NCBI RefSeq assembly: GCF_000143535.2
Contig: NC_037322.1
Span: 1,922,001-1,986,000 of the forward strand
Reading direction: 5' to 3'
Origin: Botrytis cinerea B05.10
Lineage: Eukaryota; Ascomycota; Leotiomycetes; Helotiales; Sclerotiniaceae
DNA: 64,000 nt
The position numbers and the translations under genes are program-made. Below the pieces are notes generated by a model. That model worked only from the letters and a program-made list of their open reading frames with translations. It did no database searches and was not told the DNA's origin. Every line of letters begins with the position of its first letter. Position 1 is the first letter of the stretch. Shown here piece by piece: positions 1-12,081 of this stretch.

Positions 1-1092
1 TCTCACAACTATCTCCTAGTCTGACGTGATGTGATGGGATGGGATGGGATGTGATTGGATATTTTCTGGACGAGAATAAGTTTTGTTGCGTGTCTGAAGT
101 AGGAGGAACCTGGTCCAGCTGAAGCGGGGATTGAGCATTTTACGTACATGATGGGATGTTTTTCAGTTGTGCTTGGATGATGGTCTGTCTTACTGCTGCT
201 GGGTCCTTGTATGTTCGCCATGGCCTGGAGATGTGTGTGAATTGATTCATGGGCCATTCTCACTTTTTGTATGGGTTTGAAGAAGCAATTAGATGATTGT
301 CTTCTTGACATTGCAGTCAGGTTGTTGAGTCTGTGTATTTGATATCTTGCGCATGGTGGAAGGTGGAGAACTTGGATTGCGAGCGGGGGTTTGGTATTGA
401 TAGTAGTTCTATCTTTTTTGCTGCAAGAGGATGTGGGAATTCTGTTTGGATTGGATTTTGTTATGCTGTTGATTGAGGCTGTCGTGTTTCATCGAGTATC
501 GTATCTCTGTGAGATGGGGTTTTGGAGATGTGGTCAAACTGTTGAGTATTTGAATCTTGTGTTTGCAATGTTGGCGGGTCGCACTCACTTTGTCCAATTG
601 ATAATGTGGTAGAGTCTAGGCAAAGTTGCATCTAACTTGTTGTTCTACATCCCGATTGTTCCTCAGTGTTACTCTGTACACATTTGTGCTACCGCGAACG
701 TTAAAAATCTCCATTCATGGATAGATGTTACACAAGAATGCCACCCAAGTATTCTGAGGACTTCAATTGGGAAGATGAAGCTGCGGATTGGTGAATAAGA
801 TAAGTGCATTTGCATCAAACATCAATTAATAGAGAGCTCTTTCATCTACTCGTACCATTCAATGAAATTCTCTTCAAATGTCTTTTTCTTTGGAATTTAC
901 CCCGCTCTTACCCCTCATTGATGTCTTCTATGGCACAATGTCGTCTTCGAGCTATTGTTCTGACTTTACTTCCTATTATGTTTTCCAAACCCACTCGAAA
1001 GGAGCTCAGCAATTTTCATCATCCAATTCAGCCCAAAAATAAATCCGACTCATAACTCACAAATATTTCAAATCTCACAACCCATCATCAAA
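1..1092. other. Intergenic, no gene seen
   Basis: No convincing coding region; open frames here are short and start at non-ATG codons. Bases 24-57 are a GGGAT/GTGAT pentanucleotide-like simple repeat. The last ~100 bases are an A/C-rich, G-poor stretch just before the ATG at 1093, typical of a fungal 5' leader. Confidence 0.6.
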
Positions 1093-1936
1093 ATGATATC
1101 CCTAAGACCTCGCACCATAGTAATCATTGGCGCCGGCCCCCTTATGTCCCGCAGCCTCTCCCTCTACCTCGCTTCTCACAACTGGCAAATCATTCTCATC
1201 TCTCGCAACCATTCCTCTCTGCTCTCTCTCGCCTCAGAAATCAACGATCTCAACCCCAAAGCACCTAAAGTCCTCGTCCACGCAGGCGATGCTAGTATCC
1301 CATCTTCTCTCCATAAAGCTCTAGATTGGGCTGTCGAGCAATTAGGTGGAAAAGTAGATGTTCTTTGCTATAATGCTGCACATGTGGTTCCGAGCCCTAT
1401 TTTGGAATTGAAACCGGAAGCTTTGACGCAGGATTTTAATATTACGGCGCTGGGGACTTTGGTTGCTGGGTATGTTTGTTTTCTACATCATCAAAGCAAA
1501 TCAAGGATACAGGAAACACTAATCACAACTCCGCAGACAATGGTACATGCACAACGCCAACACCTCCCGTATTTCTCAAGGCGAACACCCTCTTTTCCTC
1601 GTCCCCGGTGGCCTACTCGACAAATACCCAGATCCGAATATCTCCGCTCTTTGCGCCACCAAAAGCGCAAGTCAATGTCTTGTTAAAATGTTCCAACAAG
1701 TTATGCTACCAAAAGGAATCCTAGTTGGTGCACCAATCGTGGGAGGAGAAGTAGTTAACGAGGGGAAGATGTCTCCAGATCGTATTGTGGATGGTGTTTT
1801 TAGACCGTTTTTTGAAGAGAGAGAAAGGTATAAGGGCAATGAGGGAAATTGGGTCTTGGAAAGAATTTGGTTGCCGGATGGGGGTTATGGAAGTACGAGG
1901 ACAGGTGGGATTATCGGAGATGGGAGTGGGAAGTAA
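1093..1936 (+). CDS. Short-chain dehydrogenase/reductase-like protein, catalytic residues degenerate
   Basis: Two exons, 1093-1469 and 1537-1936, joined over a 67-bp intron (GTATGT...CCGCAG) give 258 residues. The N-terminus carries a Rossmann dinucleotide-binding turn (VIIGAGPLMSRSLSLYLA, about residues 11-28), an acidic loop (HAGDAS) and the NNAG-equivalent CYNAAHV near residue 92, so the SDR fold is clear. The catalytic Y-x3-K is not: the matching segment reads ISALCATKSASQ, with Leu where Tyr is expected, and the catalytic Ser region reads FLVPGGLL. The protein probably binds NAD(P) but may not be a classical SDR oxidoreductase; substrate unknown. After the TAA the same strand reopens across a 27-nt GTAAGC...GACAG segment, which is too short for a normal intron, so the true C-terminus could be longer. 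The start is the first ATG after a G-poor leader. Confidence 0.72.
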
Positions 1937-3903
1937 GCATTGTGCTAACGGGTTGACAGATGTTTGATAGGGGGGATTTGGGCGGGATTGGAGAGGTGGG
2001 TAAAGGAGAGGAGGATAGGTTACGAGATCATTAGTAGTGGGAAGGGTGTGAATTATGACTGATGTGATATTGGAATTCGTGATTTTTAGGGAAGTAAGTA
2101 TACTATGATTATCAATGTTGATGAACAGGTTTCTGTTTCTCAGACAATTTGGAGACGACATTTGAGGTCGTTCTCATCTTCAATGATATCTTCTCTCGCG
2201 ATTTCAAGGGAAAGGGTGCTTTTTCTGGATCTAGGATGGATGGGAATGTGGTTAAGAAAAACCAGCTCATACTGTAAAGGATCTAGGGTTGGAGTAATGG
2301 AATTTTGTTTTTAAGGTTCTGCAATGTTGATTTGTTACTATATAATTCATAAACACTGCAAGATATTTCTCGCCCCTCGGTGTTCATGAATTGTATGTCC
2401 TCTACAAGAACTAACAACAATAAGGCTGAATAGACCCGAACTATTCTTGGCATGGAGCTTGTCACTAGTCTTGGTGAAACGATCTATTTTTTAGTTCTTG
2501 GTGTTGAAATACAAATACACGAATGGTCGGTCATTTGAGCATTAACATAATGATATACTTCACGGTTAAATGAACCAGACACTTTCATTGGTATTTTTTC
2601 TCGCCGATTTAACATATACTTATTTCTATTCTAACCAACGATTCATCGATTTGATATCGAGTTTGAAAAATATTCACGAGCAGCTATTGATTCAGAAAAT
2701 TGTTTGTCCCTTGACAATGCCAATATCAGCACATATTCACAATGCTGTTGAATAGCGTAAGATCGGCAGAGAACCACTGTATGCAAGGGGAGCGGGAGCC
2801 CCAAGACTGCCGTGTTCGGGCCGTCAAACGAGCCTGTAACTTTTCTCCACCTGACAAGCTTTTGAGTATTTGCGACTTTTGAAGAACGGGATACTATTGT
2901 GGTGGCTCTTGAGAGTTTTGTATCTCACTGGGTATTTGGTTATTAATGGTGTTTGGTTCTTGAAAGACACGATCGATAATTGAGAGCGACTACGCAATCA
3001 AAGGATCAAGATGGATTGGAGATGAAACCCAATGACGAAAAACGCAACGTCTACATCTCTGTCAGACGAAAGCAAATATAGAAATGTCGGCTTCACTTGC
3101 TTTTCAGATTGATACTTGGCATTGACGACATCCATCCGATAGACGATTCCTTCGAGTTTTGAACCAAGCAATGCCCCAAAGTGTCTTGAGTCAGGGAGAA
3201 GCTTTCGTTGATAATACATCATACTTGGCAATTGTGTGGTTGATGAATTCAAAATGCTTGTTCTGATGTTTACGCTGGACGTTTCATAATCCTCATTGGA
3301 TTACTAACGTTGTTTCAGCATCGGACGTCTGGTGTCTGATCAACCACGGTTGGATTCTTCCTTTCTATCTATCGACATGATGGGGTGGGAAAAGATAGAT
3401 GATAGACGTCAAAACATTGGATCAAGGATCCCGCATCGTTTCAAAGAATGGAAATCCTAGTGGATGTGTCTGTGATATGGATATCAGATTGCTGATGAGC
3501 GATGTACATGCATCGTTTTTATGAAGAATGAGAAGTATTTTTGAGAGATCAAATGGGTGTGTGTTGATATTTATGCTGATCTTTAGTTCTAGGAAATTGG
3601 CCACTACTTGCTGTTTGAAAGAATGGCCAAGGTGTATGTTCAGGTATCATAGTTGATCCAAGAAAAGAACTCTCTATCCTCCATATTTACTCATCTCCCA
3701 TTGATTTCAAAGCTTTCTCTAATATATTTTTCTTTCCACTCCTTGATTTTATGAGACACTGGCTCATTATCTCCTCCATGAGTTTCTTCGAAGTCGCGAT
3801 CTTAATCCATTCTATTCTCCGAGTCCAATAATCCAATGAAATCCATTTCGTTGCGAATCTTACGATAATTACCTCATACTTCCATTTCATACAAATTATC
3901 CAA
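1937..3903. other. Intergenic spacer and permease promoter
   Basis: About 2 kb without a supported gene. Open frames on both strands are under 150 codons and lack family resemblance. The ~200 bases before 3904 are pyrimidine-rich (ctcc/tctt blocks), a common fungal core-promoter context for the permease. Confidence 0.55.
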
Positions 3904-5994
3904 ATGGGAGGATTCGCTCAGTCGAGATCGTTTCTCGGCGATGCTATATCAATAGCATCAACACCTTTACGAAATAGTTTCGAAATAAGTTGTCGATCTC
4001 CTGTGACGCCACGACGACCATATTCAAATAACAAAGATGAAGTGAAAGGATTATATGTTGATGTTGACCGGTCGAGAGGAAGCTCAATATATGGGGAATC
4101 GAAATTTCTTCAAACGCCCCGGAATTATCTATTAACACCAAACGGTCGGGGAATCATAAAATCAAAAGATTCGGATGATGAGGACGAACAATTCGATTCA
4201 TATTCAGGTACTACTTTGGTATCACCAGCCGAATCATCGACTTTTACTCCACGGACTCCATCATACAATATAGATCCAAGCACACCTGAAGTCGCCAAAC
4301 TCGGCACCTTTTCCACGATAAATATAATAGTCGGCAAAACCGTCGGAGTCGGAATTTATTCAATACCCAGTTCCATTCTCCAATCTGTAGGAAGCGTAGG
4401 AGCCAGTCTTACATTATGGGTCATCGGATCTTTGATTTCCTTTTGTGGTCTTGCAGTATATCTCGACTTGGGAACTGCGCTGCCAAGATCCGGTGGTGAA
4501 CGCATATATCTCGAGAGGATATTTAGACAACCGAAAATGTTGGCAACGTGTGCGTTCATGAGTTATGTTGTTCTTCTCGGATTTTCGACCCCTAACTGTA
4601 TCGTTTTGGGAGAATACATAATGTATGCTCTTGAAATCGATGCTAATAGATGGAATGTCCGTAGTATTGCAGTAGCAGTCATTACATTAATATGTTTCAT
4701 CCACGCGCGCTACCAACGAACCGGTCTCCGTATAATCAACATTCTGGGCGTGGGAAAAATGTTCTTCGTGCTCATCGTAATTTTCTCCGGACTCGCTGGC
4801 CTCCTCATGCGCATCGGATCCTCCTCCTCCATCATCCCCCGCCGTCTCAATCTCCTCTCCACAGAATATATCCCGGGAGCCCCACAACACCTCTCCACCG
4901 CCCAACGAAACTTCTCCCATCTCTTCGCAAACTCCTCCACCCAGCCCCACGACTACGCCACCGCGCTCCTCAAAATCCTCTACTGTTTCCGCGGCTACTC
5001 AACCGCAAATCAAGTCCTTTCCTCCATTCGAAATCCCATCCCCACTCTCCGCACCGCAGCCCCCATTGCGCTTTCTCTCGTCTCGGCTGCCTATATCCTC
5101 GCCAACATCGCTTATTTTCTCGTCGTCGAACTCGACGATTTTCGCTCCGCGGGGGTCGTAGTCGCGGGCCATTTCTTCCGGAACATCTTTGGTAAAGTGG
5201 TCGGCGAAAATGTATTACCTATCGCGGTGGTAGTATCAGCTTTTGGAAATATTGCCGCGACGAGTTTTGCGCAGGCGAGAGTTAATCAGGAATTGGGGAG
5301 AGATGGCCTCTTACCCTTCTCTGATTTCTTCTCGGGGAAAGAAGGGGAAGCGCCGATTCCCGGATTGTTTCTTCATTGGTTTGTGAGTGTGTTGGTTATT
5401 GTTGTGCCTCCGCCAGGAGAAATATACAATTTCCTGGTGGATATTGGAGGATACCCCGTTTCGGTCATTTCGGTTGCTATTAGTGGTGGTTTGTTGTATT
5501 TACAACTTACACCGTCTGAGAATTACGCATCGCCTTTTCGAGCTAAGAAGGTGTATATTATAGTTTTTATGCTGAGTAATTGTCTTTTGTTAATATTGCC
5601 GTGGATCAAACCCGCAGAGGAGAAGGGGGATGAAAGGTTTCCTTATTATGCGTATCCGGTGACTGCATTGGCGATTTTGGGGAGTGGAGTGCTTTATTGG
5701 GGATATTGGAGGGTGAGGGGTGAATGGATGCGAGGCAGTGAAGGGGGGTATAGAGAGAATGTGTTGGGGGATAGAGGATATGAGGAGATAGGGAGAGAGG
5801 GGCTGAAGAGACTGGAAAAAGATAATTGGAAGAAGGGAAAGAGGGATGATAATGGTGGGGAAGAGGAGAAGGCTTTGAGGGAAAAGCTGCAGGTTAAGCA
5901 GAGTGGGAATGCGACGGGCTCGGGCTGTGCATGTAATTGTGCGTGTACGACAAAGAGGAATGTGGTTAAGCCTGTGGATGTTGAAGAAGATTGA
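3904..5994 (+). CDS. Amino-acid permease, high-affinity methionine permease (MUP1) type
   Basis: Intronless, 696 residues. A hydrophilic N-terminal tail (~1-128) rich in Ser/Thr/Pro, with an acidic patch DSDDEDEQFDSYS near residue 90, precedes an APC-superfamily core that opens with STINIIVGKTVGVGIYSIPS, the conserved TM1 of the LAT/MUP1 group, followed by LPRSGGERIYLERIFRQP in the TM2-TM3 region. About twelve hydrophobic segments run to ~residue 600, then a ~95-residue charged tail ends in a Cys cluster (GCACNCACTT). MUP1-type transporters import methionine, and some related amino acids, at the plasma membrane; regulation in yeast is by arrestin-directed endocytosis acting on cytosolic tails, and the long tails here could serve the same purpose (inference). 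Bases 4750-5050 are strongly C-rich on the coding strand compared with the rest. Confidence 0.85.
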   Translation: MGGFAQSRSFLGDAISIASTPLRNSFEISCRSPVTPRRPYSNNKDEVKGLYVDVDRSRGSSIYGESKFLQTPRNYLLTPNGRGIIKSKDSDDEDEQFDSYSGTTLVSPAESSTFTPRTPSYNIDPSTPEVAKLGTFSTINIIVGKTVGVGIYSIPSSILQSVGSVGASLTLWVIGSLISFCGLAVYLDLGTALPRSGGERIYLERIFRQPKMLATCAFMSYVVLLGFSTPNCIVLGEYIMYALEIDANRWNVRSIAVAVITLICFIHARYQRTGLRIINILGVGKMFFVLIVIFSGLAGLLMRIGSSSSIIPRRLNLLSTEYIPGAPQHLSTAQRNFSHLFANSSTQPHDYATALLKILYCFRGYSTANQVLSSIRNPIPTLRTAAPIALSLVSAAYILANIAYFLVVELDDFRSAGVVVAGHFFRNIFGKVVGENVLPIAVVVSAFGNIAATSFAQARVNQELGRDGLLPFSDFFSGKEGEAPIPGLFLHWFVSVLVIVVPPPGEIYNFLVDIGGYPVSVISVAISGGLLYLQLTPSENYASPFRAKKVYIIVFMLSNCLLLILPWIKPAEEKGDERFPYYAYPVTALAILGSGVLYWGYWRVRGEWMRGSEGGYRENVLGDRGYEEIGREGLKRLEKDNWKKGKRDDNGGEEEKALREKLQVKQSGNATGSGCACNCACTTKRNVVKPVDVEED

Positions 5995-6316
5995 GCTACT
6001 TCGAATTCGATTTATGGGGGAAAGTAAGCTAGAAGCTGATGAAGGCGTTTCCTTGAATTTCGGGGTAAAGGGTATATACACATAGCGTTGGCGTTTTATT
6101 CTGTAGGGGATAATAGGAAACAACATGGCATGGCGTGGGAAGGATACCATTCATCACTGTCATTATTGAAAGAAAACAAAATCTTATATTGAAAAACTCA
6201 TGTCTACAGAATTCGTGGAAATGAAATATCGTAGATCGTACTATTCCATCTACCGTATTCACTCTTCGAAATCGTCATATTTTACTTCCTCTTGCACATA
6301 TCTACCACTTGGTACC

Positions 6317-6352
6317 TAAGTAAGTAAGCAAGTAAGCAACTAAGCAAGTACA
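6317..6352. repeat. TAAG/CAAG tetranucleotide microsatellite
   Basis: Imperfect 4-bp tandem run of AAGT/AAGC units in noncoding sequence downstream of the permease. Confidence 0.75.
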
Positions 6353-7487
6353 TAAAATCTTCCTGTAAGCTTTCCAGATCCAAACAGTATGCTACCTGAA
6401 AGATATGAATGCCACATCAAGAGTACCTGTCGTGCCATTTCGTATCCTATCTTCACATTCTTTCAGAATTCAGTCGTGCCTTTTCTGTAAGTTGTGTTAG
6501 GAAACCCCTCCCTATCCCTTATCGATTTTGTTGATGTTCTCGTTAGTGTTGTTACTATAATTATTCTCCATATCAACTCTGGTCGTACGCTGTCTTGAAG
6601 ATCCTACCATCATAACAATCTATACTATTCTTCTACTTTTCTCAACTCTTCAAGTACTGTCATTCTTACACTCACTAATTACCATCTAGATGGAATATAT
6701 TGAAAATGCTATTTCATTATTCCATAGCCTTATGCTCCCATCGTATTAAACCTAAGATTCCAAGCTCGAAGCTGGAAAGATGGTACTCATAACTCTGGGG
6801 TCGCAAGAAAAGGAAATGGTGCACATGGCGTCGTGGTTATCGTTTCGTCTGTGTGAAGTATGATCTTGTGAGCTGCTGGTATGAGGGAGTGGATTTATAG
6901 TGGATTGTGAAATTATTTTTTGAGAGAGGAGATGGGAGTGAGAGGTTGATAGAGATGGGGAGATCAAAGACGAAAGAGCAGTGGAATCAATTTCGTACAT
7001 CCAATTCCATGACCAAAATCTTTGCGGTCAGGGTATTTAATGATCTCCTTTCTACCATGGAACGAAGAAAAAGATGAACTTAGAAAAAGAATGCCTCTTT
7101 ATAACTGCGCAGCAAGTCCGCGTGGAACCTTTAGCAAGGAAGATTCTATTTGATTCTCTTTGCCTTGGTGCTTACGGGGGCCTTGAAGAGATACTTACAC
7201 CTAGGAATGGGGGATTTTGGTTCTGGCTCCTGCTATCTTATGTTGGATGATTATTGTTATTCTAATTACTGGAGCTCGCTAACTGGGAAACAGATGACTT
7301 GTGAATCGAAGTGACAATGGTGATCATCTCCACAATGAAGCTTAAGAAACTTCTCCAGCACTATCGATATAGGAGTCATTATGCTATCTCAGAGTCTAAA
7401 TTTATCGGACTGGGACTTCCATGTATAAGGGCTCGTTCGGATCGATTTTTTTAGGCGATGTTGATAACAAATGTAGCCTAAATAGAT

Positions 7488-7690
7488 GTTTACCGAATGC
7501 AAATGTTGTTTAATAAAATCTTATAAGTATTGACTTTTTTGATTTACAAATATTGACAACAAAACGTATTTACCGAACCCAAATACGTTCAATAAAATCC
7601 TACAAATATTGACTTTTTTGATTTACAAATATTGACAACAAAACGTATTTACCGAATGCGAATATTGCTTAATAAAATTCTACAAAATCT
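7488..7690. repeat. ~80-bp tandem repeat, 2.5 units
   Basis: Unit starts at 7488, 7568 and 7647 (spacing 80 and 79 bp). Each begins TTTACCGAA and continues AATAAAAT..., TATTGACTTTTTTGATTTAC and ATTGACAACAAAACGT. Units 1 and 2 are nearly identical over their last ~50 bases and differ mainly around bases 10-40; unit 3 decays after ~40 bases. Upstream, a truncated tail of a unit (GTTGATAACAAATGTAGCC) suggests a fourth, older copy. Confidence 0.85.
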
Positions 7691-10600
7691 ACAATTCTAT
7701 ATTTACAAAATACTACCAAAATCTCAAATACAAGTTTGAAAAGCATTCAACAACATTTTTTGAACCTTCTTGATTCTTTTTTTAAAAAAAAGGAAGCTAA
7801 TTTTCAATTGATTACATTATCTATTATCATATTAGGTATCCATCTATCTTCATTATCACCTTCTCTACCCTTGAAGTGTCTGCATCAATGATTCATCCCG
7901 TATCATCTCACAATTACTGTAAGCAATCAATCGTGACCGACGGAAATGTTCACTTCTGGAGTTTAATTCATTGAATTCGTCATCTATAGAAATCATTGTT
8001 GTCTCTACCTATCACTATTGCTGCCCATTATATATCATCATGTCAATGTATGTGATCAAACATCCCGCGATCGAGAGACTTTCTGCTTAACAATACGAAA
8101 AAAAGTTTTACTGGCACAAACTTTTCTGCCCTAAAACTGCCAACACCTCTTACCATGCCTCAAATATAAGACTGTTGGCCTTAGCTGCAGCTAGCAGTCA
8201 CTTTCCTTGTATAGTTATAAAATAGGGGTGATCAGGAATCATTCTGCACCAAGTGCTTAATTTAAGCGAAGGCCATGTATAATCGGGGCTTCTACTTTAG
8301 GGTTTCGAAATACTTGGGTATATCAATGGTTCGGATTAGAAGAAGCTCGCTAGAAGCATATGCGTTTCCTCTAGAAGATACTCATCAAAGGTTTTCACTC
8401 GACAAGTGGAATTTTCTTAAAACTCCAGATTCCAGATATGATCCTGCAATTTTGTATGCTCACTGCGACTTGTTTCAAATACTCAGCTGCTAATTCTTCA
8501 TAATTTATCATTTTCATCAAAATAAATCCATAGAATTGTTGTTTCTATTCACAAATCACGGCCTTTCTCGAGGTGAATTAATTTCCAAGGTTCCTTTCAG
8601 ATTAAACGTGACATGTCAGAACACTTCCTTGCTTGTTGTTTCATTGCTAGTTCTGGTCTTAGATACAGATATCGAAATATTGGAAATCAATTCAATTAAG
8701 TAATTGGGAAAAGGATTGCGAGGAGTTTTTGATGTCGAGATGGTATATATTTTTAGTCGGCGTATTATTAGAATCCTGTCTTTGTCGTCCGCTGCGGCTT
8801 TTCTGTCGTCAATTTTAACAGAAATATAGAAGTTCTAATTATATTATCGCTTTCCATGATCATTTCTACAAGCCAGATGATGAACACAGATTACTTTTAA
8901 GCTATTTACCATCGCATTCGATTCTTGTATAATCTTTCAACACCCATAGCAAAGAATCTCTCATCAATAACATGCAATAATTTTCTCATTAATCCCAGAC
9001 CTATGCATCTACAATTCTGAATCGCAGGGTATCTGCGTATATCTTATAACCGCTCACGCAGTTTCCAAGACCAACCTTGAGATCTGTTCACCTCCCAGTA
9101 AGTTCAGAGGATTGTGCTTACGTATAAATATCCATCATATTGAGTGTGTATTTGACTTGCAAAATCTCCTGCCCTCTTATAGAGCCCCGCACTCACCTCA
9201 TTGCGCTTTCCTCCAGACCGCTGCGGTGTCCGCCAGATTTCCTCGCACTCTTATAGAAACGCTTGGTATCCTCCTTCTGAAATTCATAGAAAGCCTCACA
9301 ATTACCCCCATGTGGAAAGGGAATTTAGCTTTGCTTTGAGCTTGACTAAGCCTCCAACTAAACTCCCATCCACGAACAAAAGATTACCAAAATACTACTA
9401 TTTTAGGTGTAGGAGATTATGTTATCCGAACTCTGCAGTTCCCGAGATGATAATACGCATTTTCACTGTCAGTTTTTGAATTTTTATTGAATATGGGATG
9501 GTATATGGAAGTACAGGAGTGATTCTCTAAAATTAGAGAGACAAATATAAACAAGAACTACACAGAAGACTCTCACGCCTCCGGCAACAACTCATGTTCC
9601 ATGTTTGCTTTGTATTTGCATGTTTTATTCCATGAATGAAAACTGAAGATCTTCAGGAGAAAAGCTTATGATAGGCACGCAGTCTACCCAGACTCCACTA
9701 TAATTCCAGGGAATTCAGATTCGTCAATTCCTTCATCTTCTCATTCATCCTTACATGCCTGCAATTTCCTGAATTTTCTTTGACTGTAACTCACTACTGC
9801 ATTCCCTTCCATACCCGAGCATTCCTCGAATTTCAACTCCAAGGAAATACTTCTCAATCCATAAATAAATCCCTTCCTCTCTATAGAAAGATCAACACAC
9901 TCACAGAGAAGCCAAAATTAAAAAGGTCAAGCAACTCCCTCAAGCCCATATTTCAGAAGTGATTTTTTATTTCTATGAATGAGAAGTAAGCGAAGTCTGT
10001 GAAATATGAATATCACTGATACGAGAAACTACGTGTTCGAGGGATAGCAAGGTAATGTTGCCGTTAAAGTTTCCGTCACTGTCATATTCACCATCGACCC
10101 AAAGAGAACTTACAACCAAAAACTAGGTATCCCAACAAGAAAAAAAGAGAGCCAACAAATCACCAATCAGAAACCCAACGCGAATGTAGCAAAAAAATCA
10201 TACTCTCTCTGAGGTTCTTATGATTGTTGTCTCTAAAGGGTTGTAGATACGATACAAAAAGCGTACCAGGTATCCAATCTAGCACTTTTATATACCCAGG
10301 TATCTCAGATCATACATATTTTGTGGATCCAGCGTGGACTCTCTCTGTACCGTGGAGGCAGAATACTCACATCGCCATAACTTCGAATCTTCTACTCTCT
10401 CATTCTATCATGAAGAAGCTTTTCCCGCCCTATAAAGATACCACCATCTTCTTGCCAGAAAAATCAAACAATAAGAATACATGCAGATTTCTGCAAAAAT
10501 TTAATGCGCCCTTCGATCATAATCTTACGACTCTCGGATGTCATGGGTTATTAACTTAGCGCAAGTATAGTCTCGAAGGCTTGAATTGTGGAATTATCTT

Positions 10601-11721
10601 GTAGTGAATTTTTGTTGCTGATACTTGTAAATGATATTTCACAGTTATTCTAGACAACAACACACCATAAAGATCCGAAACAATGACAAAGCACTTCCTA
10701 ACCACCACTCAAAAACAGTGAAAGTTTAACACCACCAATGCCCAACAGATACCCGTCTCATATCAACCGCAAATTCAACTTAGAACTCATCACCAAACTC
10801 AGTAGGCGAGAAGATTCCTGCAGTTCTGAGAGATTGATTCCTGCTTCTGCATGAGTTTCTTTCGATTGCACGTTGGAAAAATCTCTAAAGCTACAGAAGA
10901 GACACTTTTACAAGTGTGAGAGGTATACAAAAACCAAAACATAAAGCCTAGAGGGTTCATGAGCTATATTCATTCCTTAATGGCATATTTGAAAGCAAAT
11001 AAATGGATTGATATATCACCCCAGTCTACTCCATCTTCCATCATGCTCAGCTTCGTCTACCATTCAGGTTCACTTCGCCCTGAGTTAAACTATAAAACAC
11101 CCGCTAATCTCCCCCAGACTAATCTCTTCATACACTTTCTGAATAACAGCCAAAAAAAGATGAAAAGCCGTTTCTAGAAAAGTAACCTTCACAAAAACTT
11201 CACCGCCCGCTAGATCACAACCCTGACCTACTATCTCCATCTCCCAGTATACGTACGTAACTATCCAAGGCAACACATGTTCACAAACCAGACAAAGTCT
11301 CGCTCATAATCTCAAAGTTTTTGATGACAGTAATGGATGGATAGGGAAATGGAAAATTGGCGGTGAGGGAGAATAAGATCAGACGACGATGATGACGAAA
11401 ACATTGTTTTTATCAACTTCTTTTTCCCTCCTCATCACCGGCACCACAAGCAAAAAATCAAACTGAAACTCGAATTCAAAAGCAAGAAAATAAAAATCTG
11501 GAAGAAAAAGCAAAAAAAAACCCCCAATTCTCAGTCTTCCGGAATTCTGCAATAAATGAATACATCCAAAATCAGACAATCAAGCCAATTCTTGGTAATG
11601 CCAAAAGGTGCCCTTTATGGAGTTGTTCGTTTGGTCAAAAAGGGATGGGCGAGGTGATATTTATACTATATGGATGGATCTGAGGCGCTGGTTGATATAT
11701 CGGTAGTAGATAGGTACTCTG

Positions 11722-11736
11722 TAGATAGATAGATAG
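11722..11736. repeat. GATA microsatellite
   Basis: Short run of TAGA units inside the spacer upstream of the P450 3' end. Confidence 0.7.
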
Positions 11737-12081
11737 GGTGATGAGTGAATGGTGATTACGTAATCTTCCCAACTTGGAGGTTCTTCATTCATCCATCTAC
11801 TAATCGATTCTTTTTCACTTGAAGAATAGTAAATAGCCACCCAATCTAGTTATGCATGGCTCAGAGGTAATCCATGGGAAAATATATTCAAAGCGCCCAA
11901 AAAGAAACTTCGATTCATTCCATTCATTAAACTAGGAGTCATTATTTGGCATGCGCCATCTCCATTTATTTTACCCATTCCATTGTGCAAAAACCCCAAC
12001 CGGTATATGTATACATCCAGTATCCCAATATGCTAATCCATCGTATACAAACTTCTCCTCTTTCTATTCCATCTCACCATC

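Larger units (their letters stand above)
5995..12081. other. 6.1-kb gene-poor AT-rich spacer
   Basis: No open frame longer than ~110 codons and none resembling a protein family. It contains a TAAG/CAAG tetranucleotide run (6317-6352), the ~80-bp tandem repeat at 7488-7690 and a GATA microsatellite (11722-11736). No rRNA, tRNA box-B or transposase signature was seen on either strand. Confidence 0.55.

Noticed and set aside
4692..5195. 167-codon plus-strand frame inside the permease
   Set aside because: Pro/His/Arg-rich shadow of the C-rich coding stretch in another frame.
5590..6150. 186-codon minus-strand open frame
   Set aside because: Antisense to the permease C-terminus; composition follows the reverse complement of Gly/Glu codons and has no domain.
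10224..10559. 111-codon open frame in the gene desert
   Set aside because: Starts with TTG, has no family resemblance and lies in AT-rich noncoding sequence; length is compatible with chance.
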